A stretch of 64,000 nt of DNA. Source: Paragordius varius. Lineage: Eukaryota; Nematomorpha. Position 1 is the stretch's first letter. The number at the start of each line of letters is the position of its first letter. The notes below the pieces were generated by a model. It was not told the origin of the DNA and ran no database searches. It saw nothing but the letters and a program-made list of their open reading frames with translations. A program made the translations under genes and the position numbers. Location: assembly GCA_964247055.1 (NCBI GenBank), contig OZ176053.1, positions 62,001 to 126,000 of the forward strand. Reading direction: 5' to 3'. This document shows, in pieces, positions 11,741 through 23,040 of this stretch.

Positions 11741-13574
11741 TAATAATTTCTTATTCTTAATATATATACTGTGTGCAAAAAATTTAACAAAATAATTTTT
11801 TTATAAGATGACTTATGACCAGTGCATTCATTTGCCGCAAAAATTTTTATTTGTTGACGACCTAGTTATTGAAATATTGAGAGAATATCGAAATCGGGCA
11901 AAAAGTGAAAATTAAGGATAATTCAAAAAATTATGATAAAATTAGAAATATTATGGTTAATTATCCTTTTAAGAGATATTTTCAATATATAAATAGCTTA
12001 AAATCATATAGTTAGGGTTTTATAAATTATCAGCTCAAAAGATGGCGTTTTTCTTTTACACTTAAAAGACAGAAAATTTTTTAAAACTATATTAAAAAAT
12101 ATTTTTTAATTTTACTAGATTTTATTCAGTAAAAAAACTATATCATAAAACTAATATTTAAAATTATTTACCTAATGATAATATAATGCATAAATACATC
12201 TGGAAATTTGTTCTATGATCAAAGATTAAACCTTAACCTATATTTTTAGTCATAAATTATTATTTATAAGATTAATTTTTGAAAAACAAAAAATTTAAAA
12301 TGGCTCTAATGACATAAAAGAAATAAATATGTTCAACCAAAAAAACTTCTTTTGTCATCTTTTTTGGTCATTCATTGCCATCTACACAAAGTTTGAGCTA
12401 TTTTCAACCATTAGTTTTAAAAAAATATTAAAACGCTCTCGCTTTGCGCGTTTGTCGCTTTCAATGTCCAGTATTAATTATCGATGTAAAACAATTAGTA
12501 TATAGTTTTCATTGCTCTTTCAAATGATATATTACAAATGGGCATTTGCTCTTTGTTTAAAAAAATAATAAAATTTGTATAAAGAGCAGCCATAATCATA
12601 AAAAATATTATAATGAGTTCTTGGTTTCAGATAAACTATTAAAACGATAGTAAATATCAGAAATTGTAACAAAATCTAATGGCAGAAAAAATTGTTTATT
12701 AAAATTATACAATATTATGCTGTTAAATATAAAGATGGCACTTTCACAAGGTGTAAGATAATAAATTTACCATTAAATATTATGTTATGCAGTGTATTAA
12801 CTGATATAATTTTCTTTTATTAGTTTATTATTAGAAAATTGCCAGTCCTTTTACTGATTCCATATTACATACGATACCATATATAATTTTTCTTGATGGT
12901 CCATGCATGGTATTTAGCTGCAAATCGATTTATATTGTTAATTTTTTAAGATTCATTAAACAAAGAAAAATTATATAAAATCGTTTTTTATTCCACCGGT
13001 TTCGAATAATACCATCCACAAACGACAACCCTTACCGTTTTAGAATTTTATTCTCAGATTTTTTGGTGTGAAAAACACATTACCCGTCGGACATCCTAAA
13101 ATTATAAATAAAAAATTACTTTGTTAGATTTATATTTTTTAGGGCAGAGAATTTAGTATTGTTAAACACATATATGGTAAAGATTCAAAAATATTAGATA
13201 AATAAAGAGTCTATTATATACAGCTGAGTAAGCGTGAACATGAAATTTATTTTTAAAAAATAAAAGTCAACAAAGCTATTACACAATGATCTTTATATTT
13301 GAAGAAACATAATTAACATAACATAAAATAAAGTTTGTTTGTAATTAATATAATAATAAAAAATATTTGTGTCAAAAAATGTTATCTTTCCAATTTTTTA
13401 GGGTTTTTGCCCGCTGAAACAAAATGTATTGCATAGTTTAAGTTAATTTTTTCATTTTGATGATAAATTGTTGGGCTTTTATAAATTTATCATTATAAGC
13501 CACATATTGAATGTTTAAGAAAAATATTTACAAACGAGAAAATTTTAAAAATGTTCAAATTTGGATAAAGTCTC
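11741..13574. other. Gene-free A+T-rich stretch
   Basis: No open frame with recognisable content was found between the Pro-rich peptide gene and the left LTR of the fossil retroelement. A short patch rich in CTCGCTTTGCGCG lies near 12435. Nothing else stands out. Confidence 0.4.
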
Positions 13575-13825
13575 TGATAGATTTGAATGCATCAAGTTAG
13601 CTAACCTTAGAACAAATTTAAATATTAGATTTGAATACCTTTTTGGTAACCTTTTATATTTGTAAACTATTGTATCAATTTTGTATTTAACCTGCACACG
13701 TTATTTTACCTTGGTCTAACATGTAAATATTATATTCACAAAAAGTAAACATCGCAAACTTTATATAGTTTAGTTTTTTGTATTTCTCAATAAATATTAT
13801 TGTTTTACGGTTTCTCGATATACTA
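13575..13825 (+). repeat. Left LTR of the fossil Ty3/gypsy element
   Basis: It runs from TGATAGATTTGAATGC to GTTTCTCGATATACTA and matches the right LTR along its length with scattered differences and small indels. CAATAAATATTATTG near the end is a possible poly(A) signal region. TTTGGCGCGGTCG just downstream is the likely primer-binding region. The tRNA was not identified. Confidence 0.85.
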
Positions 13826-16800
13826 CATTTGGCGCGGTCGATTTTTTTACCTCATCACATTCGCGCATGGAGAAATTAAGTCTGGAAGCATATGATCCCG
13901 CAACTAGCTTTAATGATTATATCGATTATATAAATAGAATGTTAAAAGGTAAATTTATTCAAGAAGATGATGAAACAAAAAAAATTATTGGCCTACATCC
14001 GTCTATCCCATATTCCAAAGTTAAAAAAATTTTTTTGTCCCGTACTGTTAGAGGAAGTGGGGTGGGATGCTTTGGTAGCAGCTGGAAAAAAAATATTTGC
14101 TCCGACATACAATGTGTTTGCAGCCAGGTTCCAGTTTACGCAACTCCGGAGGGAAGCCACGGGTGATGAGTTTTTTGATTCGAGTAAAGGAATGTGCCGC
14201 CCGGTGCAACTTTGGGCAAGATGCAATGCTAAGAATCAGAGATGGGTTTGTGGGTTGTTTACAACTCAAAAGATTGGAAATAGATCTGTTCACAAAATTT
14301 CTGATGCAATGTTTGATGGGAAATCGGTTACGTTGGAGATGGTGGTAGAAATGGCAATGGCGTAAGAAAAGGCGGACAGTTGTTTGATTTATCAGGGTCC
14401 CGACAATAGGCAGGTTATGATGATAAGAAAAAAGTGTGGAAAATGTGGATACGTGCATGCGATCAACTGGTGTCCCGCTTCAAACAAGGAGTGTTATCGA
14501 TGCAAAGGACGTGGTCATTTTGGCAGGTGTTGCCGGCGCGTTAATAGACTTCATGGTAACAATAATAATAATGAAGCCCGAACGCAAGCAAGTCTGAATG
14601 GCCATTGGGTGAGGATGTTGTACGATACCGGAGCTCAAATATCATTGATTGGAAAGAGCACGTGGATGGAGATTGGGAGGCCGACCCTAGCTCCCGCGGG
14701 TCCAATAGTTGGGTTCAACCATCAAGGTGTAGAGGTGATGGAACAATGCGTGGTAGATGGGAAATGGAATGGTATGGTCAAACAGTTGGAATGTATGGTT
14801 ATTAGGGGGGATTGGGGTAACACTTTTGGTTTACCGTGAATGAAAAGCTTTCAATGTAGATTTCCAGAGGCTGTATGTGTAAAAAATGTTAGATATGTTG
14901 ATTTAAATAAATTTAAGGATTTGTTTTGTGAGGGTATTGGGTGTTACACGGGACCACCCATCAAGTTGTTTCTCAAAAAAGTGAGCCCCAAAAGATTTGC
15001 AGCCAGGAGGGTACATATCCCGCTGCAGTCTAAGCTGGAGAGTGAATTAAAGAGGCTTGAAAATCTGGGTTTCATAGAATCCATTAACCCCTCTCAAACA
15101 CGAATTGACTGGGTACTCCGTTGGTGATATTTAAAAAGAATGATAATGATATTCGCATATGTGGTGATTTTAGAGTTACTGTTAACCCAAGTCTGGTTCC
15201 TGTCGATCATTTGATTCCTACGTTTGATCAGTTAGTGTTCAAAATCGGGCAGGGAAAAGTTTTTACGACCCTAGATCTTAATGAAGCTTACTGGCAAATG
15301 CCGATACACCAAGATTATTAACATTTACTCACGTTTAGTTCACATATAGGTGTTTTTCGATTTAAGACACTGCCATTTGGAATATCTAGTGCACCCACGA
15401 TATTTCAACAAATTATGGATGAGTTATTAAAATATTGTCCAGGTACGGCGGTTTACTTAGATAATGTAATTGTTAGTGGCGAATGGAGCATAAGGATAAC
15501 TTAGAAAAAGTGTTGAACAAAATAGCTGCTGTGGATTTGAAATTAAAAAAGGATATCCAATTAGCTCGTTCCTCAGTGTCATACTTGAGATATATAATTT
15601 CAGACAAAGGAATTAAACCTGGTAACGAAAAGGTAAAAGCAATTTTTAATTGTCCTACCCCTACCAATAAAACATCACTCCGGTCTTTTTTGGGAATGTT
15701 AAATTTTCACGCTCGTTTTATTCCATCTTTGCATGTTACGATCGCGGATTTACTTGCGCTTACATGTTCTAAGAAATGGTGTTGGTCGACAAAATAAGAT
15801 ATGGTTTTTGATAAAGCTAAACTGTTGGTGAGTAATGCATTATGTCTAATACCGTTTAACCCGAACCTTCCGTTAGTGTTGGAAACAGATGCGAATGACG
15901 GATTCGGAGCAGTCTTATCACACATGACAAGTGAGGGAAAACGGCCGATAGCTTTTGCGTCTCGAAAATGTGCGAAGGCAGAACAACATTTCTCGGTAAT
16001 CGAAAAAGAAGCAAGGGCAATTATATATATACTAGAAATTTAAAATGTTTGTGTATGGCAGAAAGTTCGTATTATTTACCGATCATAAACCCCCTGATCA
16101 AGTTGTTTGGCTTTAGGAGAGACCTGAGTAATATTAACAATAGTAGATTAGTAAGATGGATACTCAGAACAGCCGATTATTTTACTATACAATATATTAA
16201 TGGTTCGGAAAATTTAGCGGATTGGTTATTTCGTCTACCGTATGAAGAACCGACTGAGGAAGTTGAGGAGCAACCCAGGCAAATCAACTTTATAACAACT
16301 GACAACTTAAGCGTACAGCGAATGAAAGAAAATACTTTACGGGATGAGTTTTTGATCACATTAAAAGCGGCTCTACATAATAATGATTGGTCAGCTCCAA
16401 TTTTAAATTCTATATTGAGTATAAGAAACGAAATACAAGAATCATATGGGTTGTTGTATTGGGGCGATCGTCTGTTTATTCCCAGGGCGTTGCGAAATGA
16501 AACGTTCAAATTTTTGCGTGTTGGACATTCGGGGGCTAATGTAATGAAAGAGTCTGCCAAGGCTAGGGTTTATTGGCCAGGTCTAAACCAAGATATTGAA
16601 AGTTATGTGAGATCTTGTATGGGGTGTCAGTTAAACAGGAGTAACATAAAAAGTAATCCAACGTACAAATGGAATTTTAATACGGGTATCTGGGAAAGGA
16701 TACATCTTGATATTGCCGGTCCTATAGATGGGTTGTATTGGTTAGTAGCTATCGATAGTAGCTCCAGATGGGTTGAAGTCGAATTGCTAAGAACTGTTAA

Positions 16801-17592
16801 TTCTGCAAACATATTACATTAGTTAGAAATTTGGTGTGTAAGGTACGGGTTTCCCCGAATGATAGATACCGATAATGCATCATATTTTGCATCGAAGGAT
16901 TTTAAAGATACCTTGCAACGAGCAAACATCAAACATGTCACTAGTGCCCCCTATCATCCACGAACAAATGGGCTGGTGAAACGGGTCATTTACACCTTAA
17001 AAGCACACTATAAATCGCTAACGGATTCTAAGCTGACTCCTGACAAAAAAAATAAATCAAGTGTTATGGGGTAATCGCTCCGCCGTACATAGCGCCACAA
17101 AAGAGTGCCTGTATAACTTATTTCTGAAAAGACATATTAATACCCCCTTTTCTTGGGTTAGGGAAACACCCGCACAACATTTAGAGAACGACATAATACC
17201 CAATCAAGTTTTTAGACCGGAAGTAAAAGTATACATAAAGAATGAAATCAATTCAGGGTGGAGAAAAGGTTCAATTTTGAAGAGAACAGGGGTACTCTCG
17301 TACACGGTTAAAGATGGAAATCGAATCCTTCGCAAGCATGCGGATCAATTACGGCCGACCGGAGTCGAGAACGGCGGAGAGGAGGTTGATAATTTAACGA
17401 TAAACTAAACAGATGAAGGGATTACAACCAATAATCAGGAGGTGGGGAAGGAACCAAGCAAAGAAAAAGAAAACGAGAAAGACACCCAGGTCGAAATAAG
17501 AACGGAAAAGACAACTGAGAAAGAACCTGAAAGGAGATATCCTCTTAGGGAAAGAAAAGCACCAGATCGGCTCGGATTTGGATAAGGAGATA

Positions 17593-17843
17593 TGATAGAT
17601 TAGAATACATCAAGTTAGCTAACCTTAGACGAGACCAATTTATATATTAGATTTGAATACATTTTGATGACCTTTAAACTTTTGTATCAATTTTGTATTT
17701 AACCTGCACACGTTATGCTACCTTGGTTTAACATGTAAATATTATATTCACAAAAAGTATATAAACATTGCAAACTGTATATAGTTTAGATTTTGCATTT
17801 TATCTCAATAAATCTTATTGTGTTACGGTTTCTCGATATACTA
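17593..17843 (+). repeat. Right LTR of the fossil Ty3/gypsy element
   Basis: It runs from TGATAGATTAGAATAC to GTTTCTCGATATACTA and is preceded by the purine-rich GGATAAGGAGATA. It is a direct repeat of the left LTR. No clear target duplication was found outside the pair. Confidence 0.85.
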
Positions 17844-18219
17844 TACCGGCAAAATCTGTTTCAAATTGTTCAAAGCCAAAACAACCAACATTCCTAACTC
17901 CATCTATCCAAATACTGAAAAGCGGTGGTTTCGGTGACATATGGATATAAATCACAAAAATAGGATAATCTATTAAGACAGTTGCATCAAAATATCTAAT
18001 AATAAAACACATTTTTTGCTTTCCATACAATTCAAATACACCTCTCTCACTCAAAATACTTATTTACAAAAAACTTTTATCATAGACAATATATCTAATT
18101 AATGTTTTATTATCCATCATTAACCCCCAAAAAATGGGGTCACTATATCATACAAAAAAATAAATAATTTAATCATATATAATATATTGAGATATGGTAT
18201 GGTTATTTTTTACAATCTA

Positions 18220-19390
18220 TTTTACGCCATTTTTGTATGGCGCATCAGTTTTTAACCGGTAGACCCCTACTTATAAACCTATATAGAAAAAGCGCTAAGT
18301 TAAATTTTTTGCCTTTATAGGTAAAATATTTGGGATCATTTTTGTCGTCTCATGGGTTATTCGAAAAAAATACCTCAACATTAAATAATCGTTATATGAT
18401 GGCGTAAGCATAATGGCCCCAAATTAACAGCTAATGAAAAAAGGCCCGACCTTAATTTTTACCTAGTTACGGGTAATATTTGAACTTTAAATGAGCTCAT
18501 ATGGCATAAGATTTCTTTATATTAGTTCAAAACAACGCAATTTCTATATAGTGACACAGTTTTAGGCGGGTACTTACCAAAAGGCAGATATAAAAAAGCG
18601 TCGGACAAAATTTTTGTCTTAATATGGGGAATATCTGAAATTATAATGTCCATATGTTCGCATACTTAAAAATATTGCTTCAAAACCAAAAAATTGTTCT
18701 ATGGCAGCGAATTTTTCAGGGCCTAAAACTTTTCCATTGAAATAACTCCCTATACTAAAATATTTGTTTTTTTAAGGGGTAATAAATATTTTAGGCCCTT
18801 ATTTAACTCACATAATCTCCTAAGTGTTCTGATTTAACTCCAAAGGCATGCTGTATCGATAAAGTGACGGATTTTTACGCGGGTAGCCCCTTACCCAGAG
18901 CCTATTTAACCGCTAATTTAAAAAATCCGTCGACTTAAAATTTTACCTACGGGTAATATTTCAGGCCCTAATAAAACTTATATGGCCTATTTTCTGAAAA
19001 TTAATCCTAAACAACGCAATTTCGATATTGAACTCATATGGCCTGATAGGTTTTCTGAATTTTAGCCCCAAAAATACGCTATTTCAATATGACGGGTCAG
19101 TTTTTAGCGGGTATCTCCTTACTCAGCAGCTATCATCAAAGAAACGCTTGACTAAAATTTTTGACTTTTAACAGGTAATACGTGGACTAATTTTTTTGAA
19201 AAAAATGGAATTTTACGGGGGGATCGGATAAAAAGAGGGCTAAATTTAAAAAGCGAGCCGACTATGTTTGGCGCAATCAAAAATAAGCTAAAAAATCATA
19301 TTTGAAATCGAATGGTCCAAGACGTTTTAGGTAAAAATTGTCTCAAAATCACGATTTCTCTATGAAAGAGAAAATTAAATTAAAAGGTGA
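18220..19390. repeat. Second copy of the decayed dispersed repeat
   Basis: The same blocks as at 2880-3770 return, several of them twice within this stretch. Examples are GGGTAATATTTCAGGCCC, AACAACGCAATTTCGATAT, GCGGGTATCTCCTTAC and GGTAAAAAGAGGGC. The segment near 19190-19380 also matches 41940-42120 closely (CATATTTGAAAT, CGAATGGTCCAA, ACGATTTC). No gene is seen from 17844 to 20150. Confidence 0.6.
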
Positions 19391-20150
19391 TATATATTAA
19401 GGTTTTCATAGGTTTTCCAAAATGTTGTTTCGAGGCCAAGTTAGGATGAGAGTGTGTTTAACATAGGAAAAGGCTCTAACCAGATGTTAATTTTATCTTT
19501 ATGGGAAAAACTTAAAATTATTATTGAATTCATCCATACAATCTCATAAGTTTTCTAAGCTTCCTCTGTTGACGTATTTTACAGGGCCTAAATTAACATA
19601 GCTACTAAATATAAAAAATCACTGGATTAATTTTTTTCTTTTAACAAAAAATACCTAAAATATTAATATTTGATATGAGCAGAGTCATTTATATATGATA
19701 GACGTATTTAAGATAGAGTGAGGCCCTCCTAATAGGTTTCCTTAGGAAAACCTTAAGTGTGTTTGTCTATTAATTCGGGGGCAATATAAATATAAGAATA
19801 TTTCTAACTTAATACTGGTATATCTAATACCACTAATGATTTTATATAGTCAAATTTGCTCGAAGGATCGCTGTATGCCTATTATTTCCAATTAAATGGG
19901 AGAAAGGGCTAAATATAGGTACTAATTAAAAAATAGAGCCGACTATCGGCACAAAACATGTTTTTTAATATTGATTGTGAATGGGAGGGTACATTCTCCC
20001 TAAAATTTTATCAACACAATTTTTGTGAAGTTTTTTTTCTTTTTAAAAGGGGTGAGGCGAATAAATTTCACCACTATTAGGTTCGAATGGGCCTATATTT
20101 TCTTATATTTATTCAATTAAAGCTTAGATTAGGGAATTTTGTTTTTTTAT

Positions 20151-20155
<5 letters not shown>

Positions 20156-20191
<36 letters not shown>
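20156..20191. repeat. (TA)n microsatellite
   Basis: This is an uninterrupted TA run at the left edge of a family D MITE. Similar TA runs sit at about 22172-22194, 33442-33466, 42511-42531, 48346-48372 and 62252-62275. Confidence 0.9.
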
Positions 20192-20193
<2 letters not shown>

Positions 20194-20384
20194 TGTATAA
20201 TTAAGTCATTGCTAGAGTTATTTATTGATGCCAAATAGCATATGCAGAAAAGAGAATTATTATTGGCTAATTATAGTAAAAAGCGAAAAGAATAACTATA
20301 AGCCAATAATAGTGCCCTTTGTTGTTTATGCTATTTGGCAATAACCAATAACTTTCTAGCAATGTATACTTACTCACACTATAA
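20191..20384. mobile_element. Palindromic MITE, family D, second copy
   Basis: It runs from the CATTGCTAGAG side to the CTAGCAATGTATACTTACTC side, with the inner pair GCCAAATAGCATATG and its inverse, as at 9861-10050. It is non-coding. Confidence 0.75.
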
Positions 20385-21247
20385 TATATATTAATGCATA
20401 AAATGACTGATTATGCACGCGTAATTCCGTATATTAGTGGTCAGTAAAAAACTTCACTTTAGATCAATGGTGACCCACTTGCGGCTAACAACAAATTATT
20501 TGAAAAATAACCTAATATAACGTAGATATCAAAATATTTAAAAATATTACCAAAATCCTAATTTAATTGATATTTCAAAAAACTTCATCAAAGAAAATAT
20601 TTACATGTGCCCATATATTTTTCGAATACCTGCCAGGTTTTTTGTGGTAAAAAGGCGGGTCGCGAAGTCATTTGTATTAGACAACTGTGTTCTTGATAAT
20701 ATTCCAACGTGCCATTCGTTAAACACACCCTTTAGCAAAAGTGAATAAAAATATATATTAAAGCGATTTTGTCAAGCGATCTCATTACATATTTATTTTT
20801 TACGATTGGAGTTGAAAAAATAATAAAATGATGTTTAATATGACCCACAGTTCTATTTGTGTTGGACAGACTAGGCTGGTTTGTAGAATCGTTAAATTTA
20901 GTTAATATTCAAAAGATTGAAGTAGTTTCTAATTTCTCTTTGGGCTAAATTCCGATGATATTATATTAACTCAAATCTTCTAATAACCTAAAGTAAATAC
21001 TAGGTTTTATTATCAATACTGTTATGGAGTTTGTGTATGCATATAATAACTTTCAACCACACACCCATTACCTAAGATAAATGGATAATGTATAATTTAA
21101 AAATTCTATAACCCTTTTGATTTTATTTCTTATTATTTTCCCCTGATACAATGCTATAAAAACAGGAATAAATATTTTGCCAAAGGGTTCGTCATTAGTA
21201 ATCTACATTATACATTTGACTTGGAGTATTATCTCCAAATCGTTATA

Positions 21248-21440
21248 TGTATACCATTTACAGTTCAATTTCACCCTCGAACAATTCAAATTTACCCTTG
21301 AACAATTCAAATCCAAAATAAAATAATTTATGTGTTTTTGGGCTAACATAACCCATCATTTATATGAAATATATTATTAAAACATAGTTAAGTATATTAA
21401 TTTTAAGCAGAATTTCGTATTTTAAAAAGATTTATTGTGG
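21248..21440. mobile_element. Half copy of the fold-back MITE with 20-bp subrepeats (family C)
   Basis: The left arm starts ATGTATACCATTTACAGTTC and holds two repeats of the CCCTCGAACAATTCAAATT type, then the inner core with ATTTCGTATTTTAAAAA. The right arm is missing. Full copies are at 33461-33815 and 34941-35344. Confidence 0.7.
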
Positions 21441-21795
21441 AATTTATCACAACAAAAAAAATACAATAGAAGGCTACTAGTTATAAGAAAAAATGTTTAA
21501 ACATGAACATTCACCAAAAAAGTTTGTTTTAGAGAGGTAAATTAGCTAGAAATACACTCACAAGATTCATAAATTACTGTATATTCTTGAACTAATCCTA
21601 ACATTTCCTTATACGAGTGGACAACAAACTCTATAATAATAAAAAAAGCAAAATAAATTTAAGTGTAATTGATTGTGTGTGGATTAATGTTTTTATGTTA
21701 GAGAAACTATGTAATCCAATTACATAATCAGTATCAATTTTACCAATTTTTTATTACATAAGAGGGTTTTTGCGATTGATTGAGGTATTAAAAGG

Positions 21796-21803
21796 TATAA
21801 ATG
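21796..21803 (+). promoter_or_regulatory. TATA box of the first secreted-peptide gene
   Basis: TATAAATG lies 117 bp before the start codon at 21913. The paralogous gene at 26899 has TATAAATA at a similar distance (106 bp) in the matching context GGTATAAATNGCC. That conservation between paralogs supports a real core promoter. Confidence 0.65.
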
Positions 21804-21912
21804 GCCGATATTTTTCAACATATTTATTCATAATTTTTTTACATCAATTATTCCAATAATTTCTTCTATTCACTCCCAAACTCTCTCTCTCTCTCTTAGT
21901 TCAAATCATACC

Positions 21913-22418
21913 ATGGCATCATCTCAAATCTTCAATATTCTTGCCCTTTTGGTAAAATTATATTATTTCTTTATTTATATAAAAATTAAAATACAGACCA
22001 ATTATAAATTAAAAGTCAATTCTTTAATTTTTATATTTAGAGAGTGTATCACTATTTTTCACCTAAACCAATAATGGTTTATATTTAAAAATTTACTGTA
22101 TTTTTAAGGATATTTGCCTTACGGTTTTGACGTTACATCCTTGTTTCAATATTTAATGCAAAGTGTCTCATATATATATATATATATATATATATTTTAC
22201 TCTTAAATTAATTCATATAGGTTATAGCAACGATATGCTTGGTTTCTCAAGGTGAAGCTCGATTTTTACCAGGACGGTTTCCATTTAGACCCGGTTTCCC
22301 CGGATTTGGTTTCAGACCCGGTTTCCCAGGCTTTGGCTTTCCCGGTTTCGGGGGTCCTGGCTTCGGTTTTCCCGGAATTGGCGGATTTCCATTCTTTAAA
22401 CCACCGTTTTTTGGATAA
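21913..22418 (+). CDS. Small secreted Phe/Pro/Gly-rich peptide, 78 residues
   Basis: Exon 1 is 21913-21951 and exon 2 is 22221-22418, with a phase-0 GT/AG intron. The signal peptide begins MASSQIFNILALL and continues VIATICLVSQGEA, with likely cleavage after GEA. The mature part is about 52 residues, almost only F, P, G, R and a little K. It is built of repeats of the P-G-F-G-F and R-P-G-F-P-G type and ends FFKPPFFG. AATAAA is at 22506. A paralog lies at 26899-27170 in the same orientation with the same exon structure. The composition fits either a cationic antimicrobial peptide of the Gly/Phe-rich kind or a secreted structural (cuticle or glue) peptide. No named family was recognised. Confidence 0.75.
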
Positions 22419-22605
22419 ACCATTTTTACTCATACAATAATATGTATACTCACACAGCAAAATTTATTCTTATCTTTATTTTCAAATATGTGTGTATTTT
22501 ACATCAATAAATTAATTGATTTTTTATATCGTATGTAGTTTAAGAGAGTCTTTGCTAAATAAAAGTGAAAAATATTTTAGGATTAGCATATAAGTGTCAA
22601 GGAAT

Positions 22606-22837
22606 CAGAGGCGTATCTTGCAGCATGGCGCCCCCCCCCCTCCATCCAATCCCTTGCATTTTAAAAAATTATCGAATTCAAACCGTATTCATAAATGGGT
22701 GATTTTGTAATGTATTATTTAAAATAACGTTCAAATACCTATTCATTTGAAATAAAATTTAAAATTTTTAAATCCGACGCCCATTCAACTATGGCGCTTG
22801 GTGCATTAGACCTCCTCACCCCCCAGCTATGCAACTG
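22606..22837 (+). mobile_element. hAT-like MITE with 8-bp target duplication
   Basis: The element starts CAGAGGCGTATCTTGC and ends CCAGCTATGCAACTG, which are imperfect inverted ends. It is flanked by CAAGGAAT (22598-22605) and CAAGAAAT (22838-22845), an 8-bp duplication with one difference, as expected for hAT elements. The interior includes a run of ten C. It has no coding content and was inserted downstream of the first secreted-peptide gene. Confidence 0.75.
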
Positions 22838-22955
22838 CAAGAAATTCCCCTTTATCTGGATAAAAAATTATCCCTTGATTTTGACATTACGAAAGGCGGT
22901 AATTTTTTAATAATGTTAATTATCAATTACAAATTATATATTGTTTCTAAATTAT

Positions 22956-22957
<2 letters not shown>

Positions 22958-23011
<54 letters not shown>
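22958..23011. repeat. (CA)n followed by (TA)n microsatellite
   Basis: A CA run passes directly into a TA run. It sits between the hAT MITE and the LINE tail. Confidence 0.9.
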
Positions 23012-23016
<5 letters not shown>

Positions 23017-23040
23017 TTAAATGAATAAAATTTAAACATT

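Larger units (their letters stand above)
13575..17843 (+). mobile_element. Fossil Ty3/gypsy LTR retrotransposon with both LTRs
   Basis: This is a nearly full-length Ty3/gypsy element flanked by two LTRs of about 251 bp. In order it shows a gag-like part with a CCHC zinc knuckle, an aspartic protease motif (LYDTGAQ), reverse transcriptase (KVFTTLDLNEAYWQMPI), RNase H (VLETDANDGFGAVLS), and integrase with zinc-binding and core regions (YVRSCMGCQ, HLDIAGPIDG). The order RT, RNase H, integrase defines the Ty3/gypsy group. A purine-rich tract precedes the right LTR. It is broken in many places and therefore a fossil. The two LTRs have visibly diverged from each other, which suggests a moderately old insertion. 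No envelope-like gene was seen. Confidence 0.92.

Noticed and set aside
13993-14458. Minus-strand open frames in the gypsy gag region
   Set aside because: They are shadows of the plus-strand element with no motif of their own.
22252-22460. Other reading frames over the Phe/Pro/Gly peptide exon
   Set aside because: They are repeat-driven shadows. Only the frame spliced to the signal-peptide exon has a start, a signal and a paralog with the same structure.
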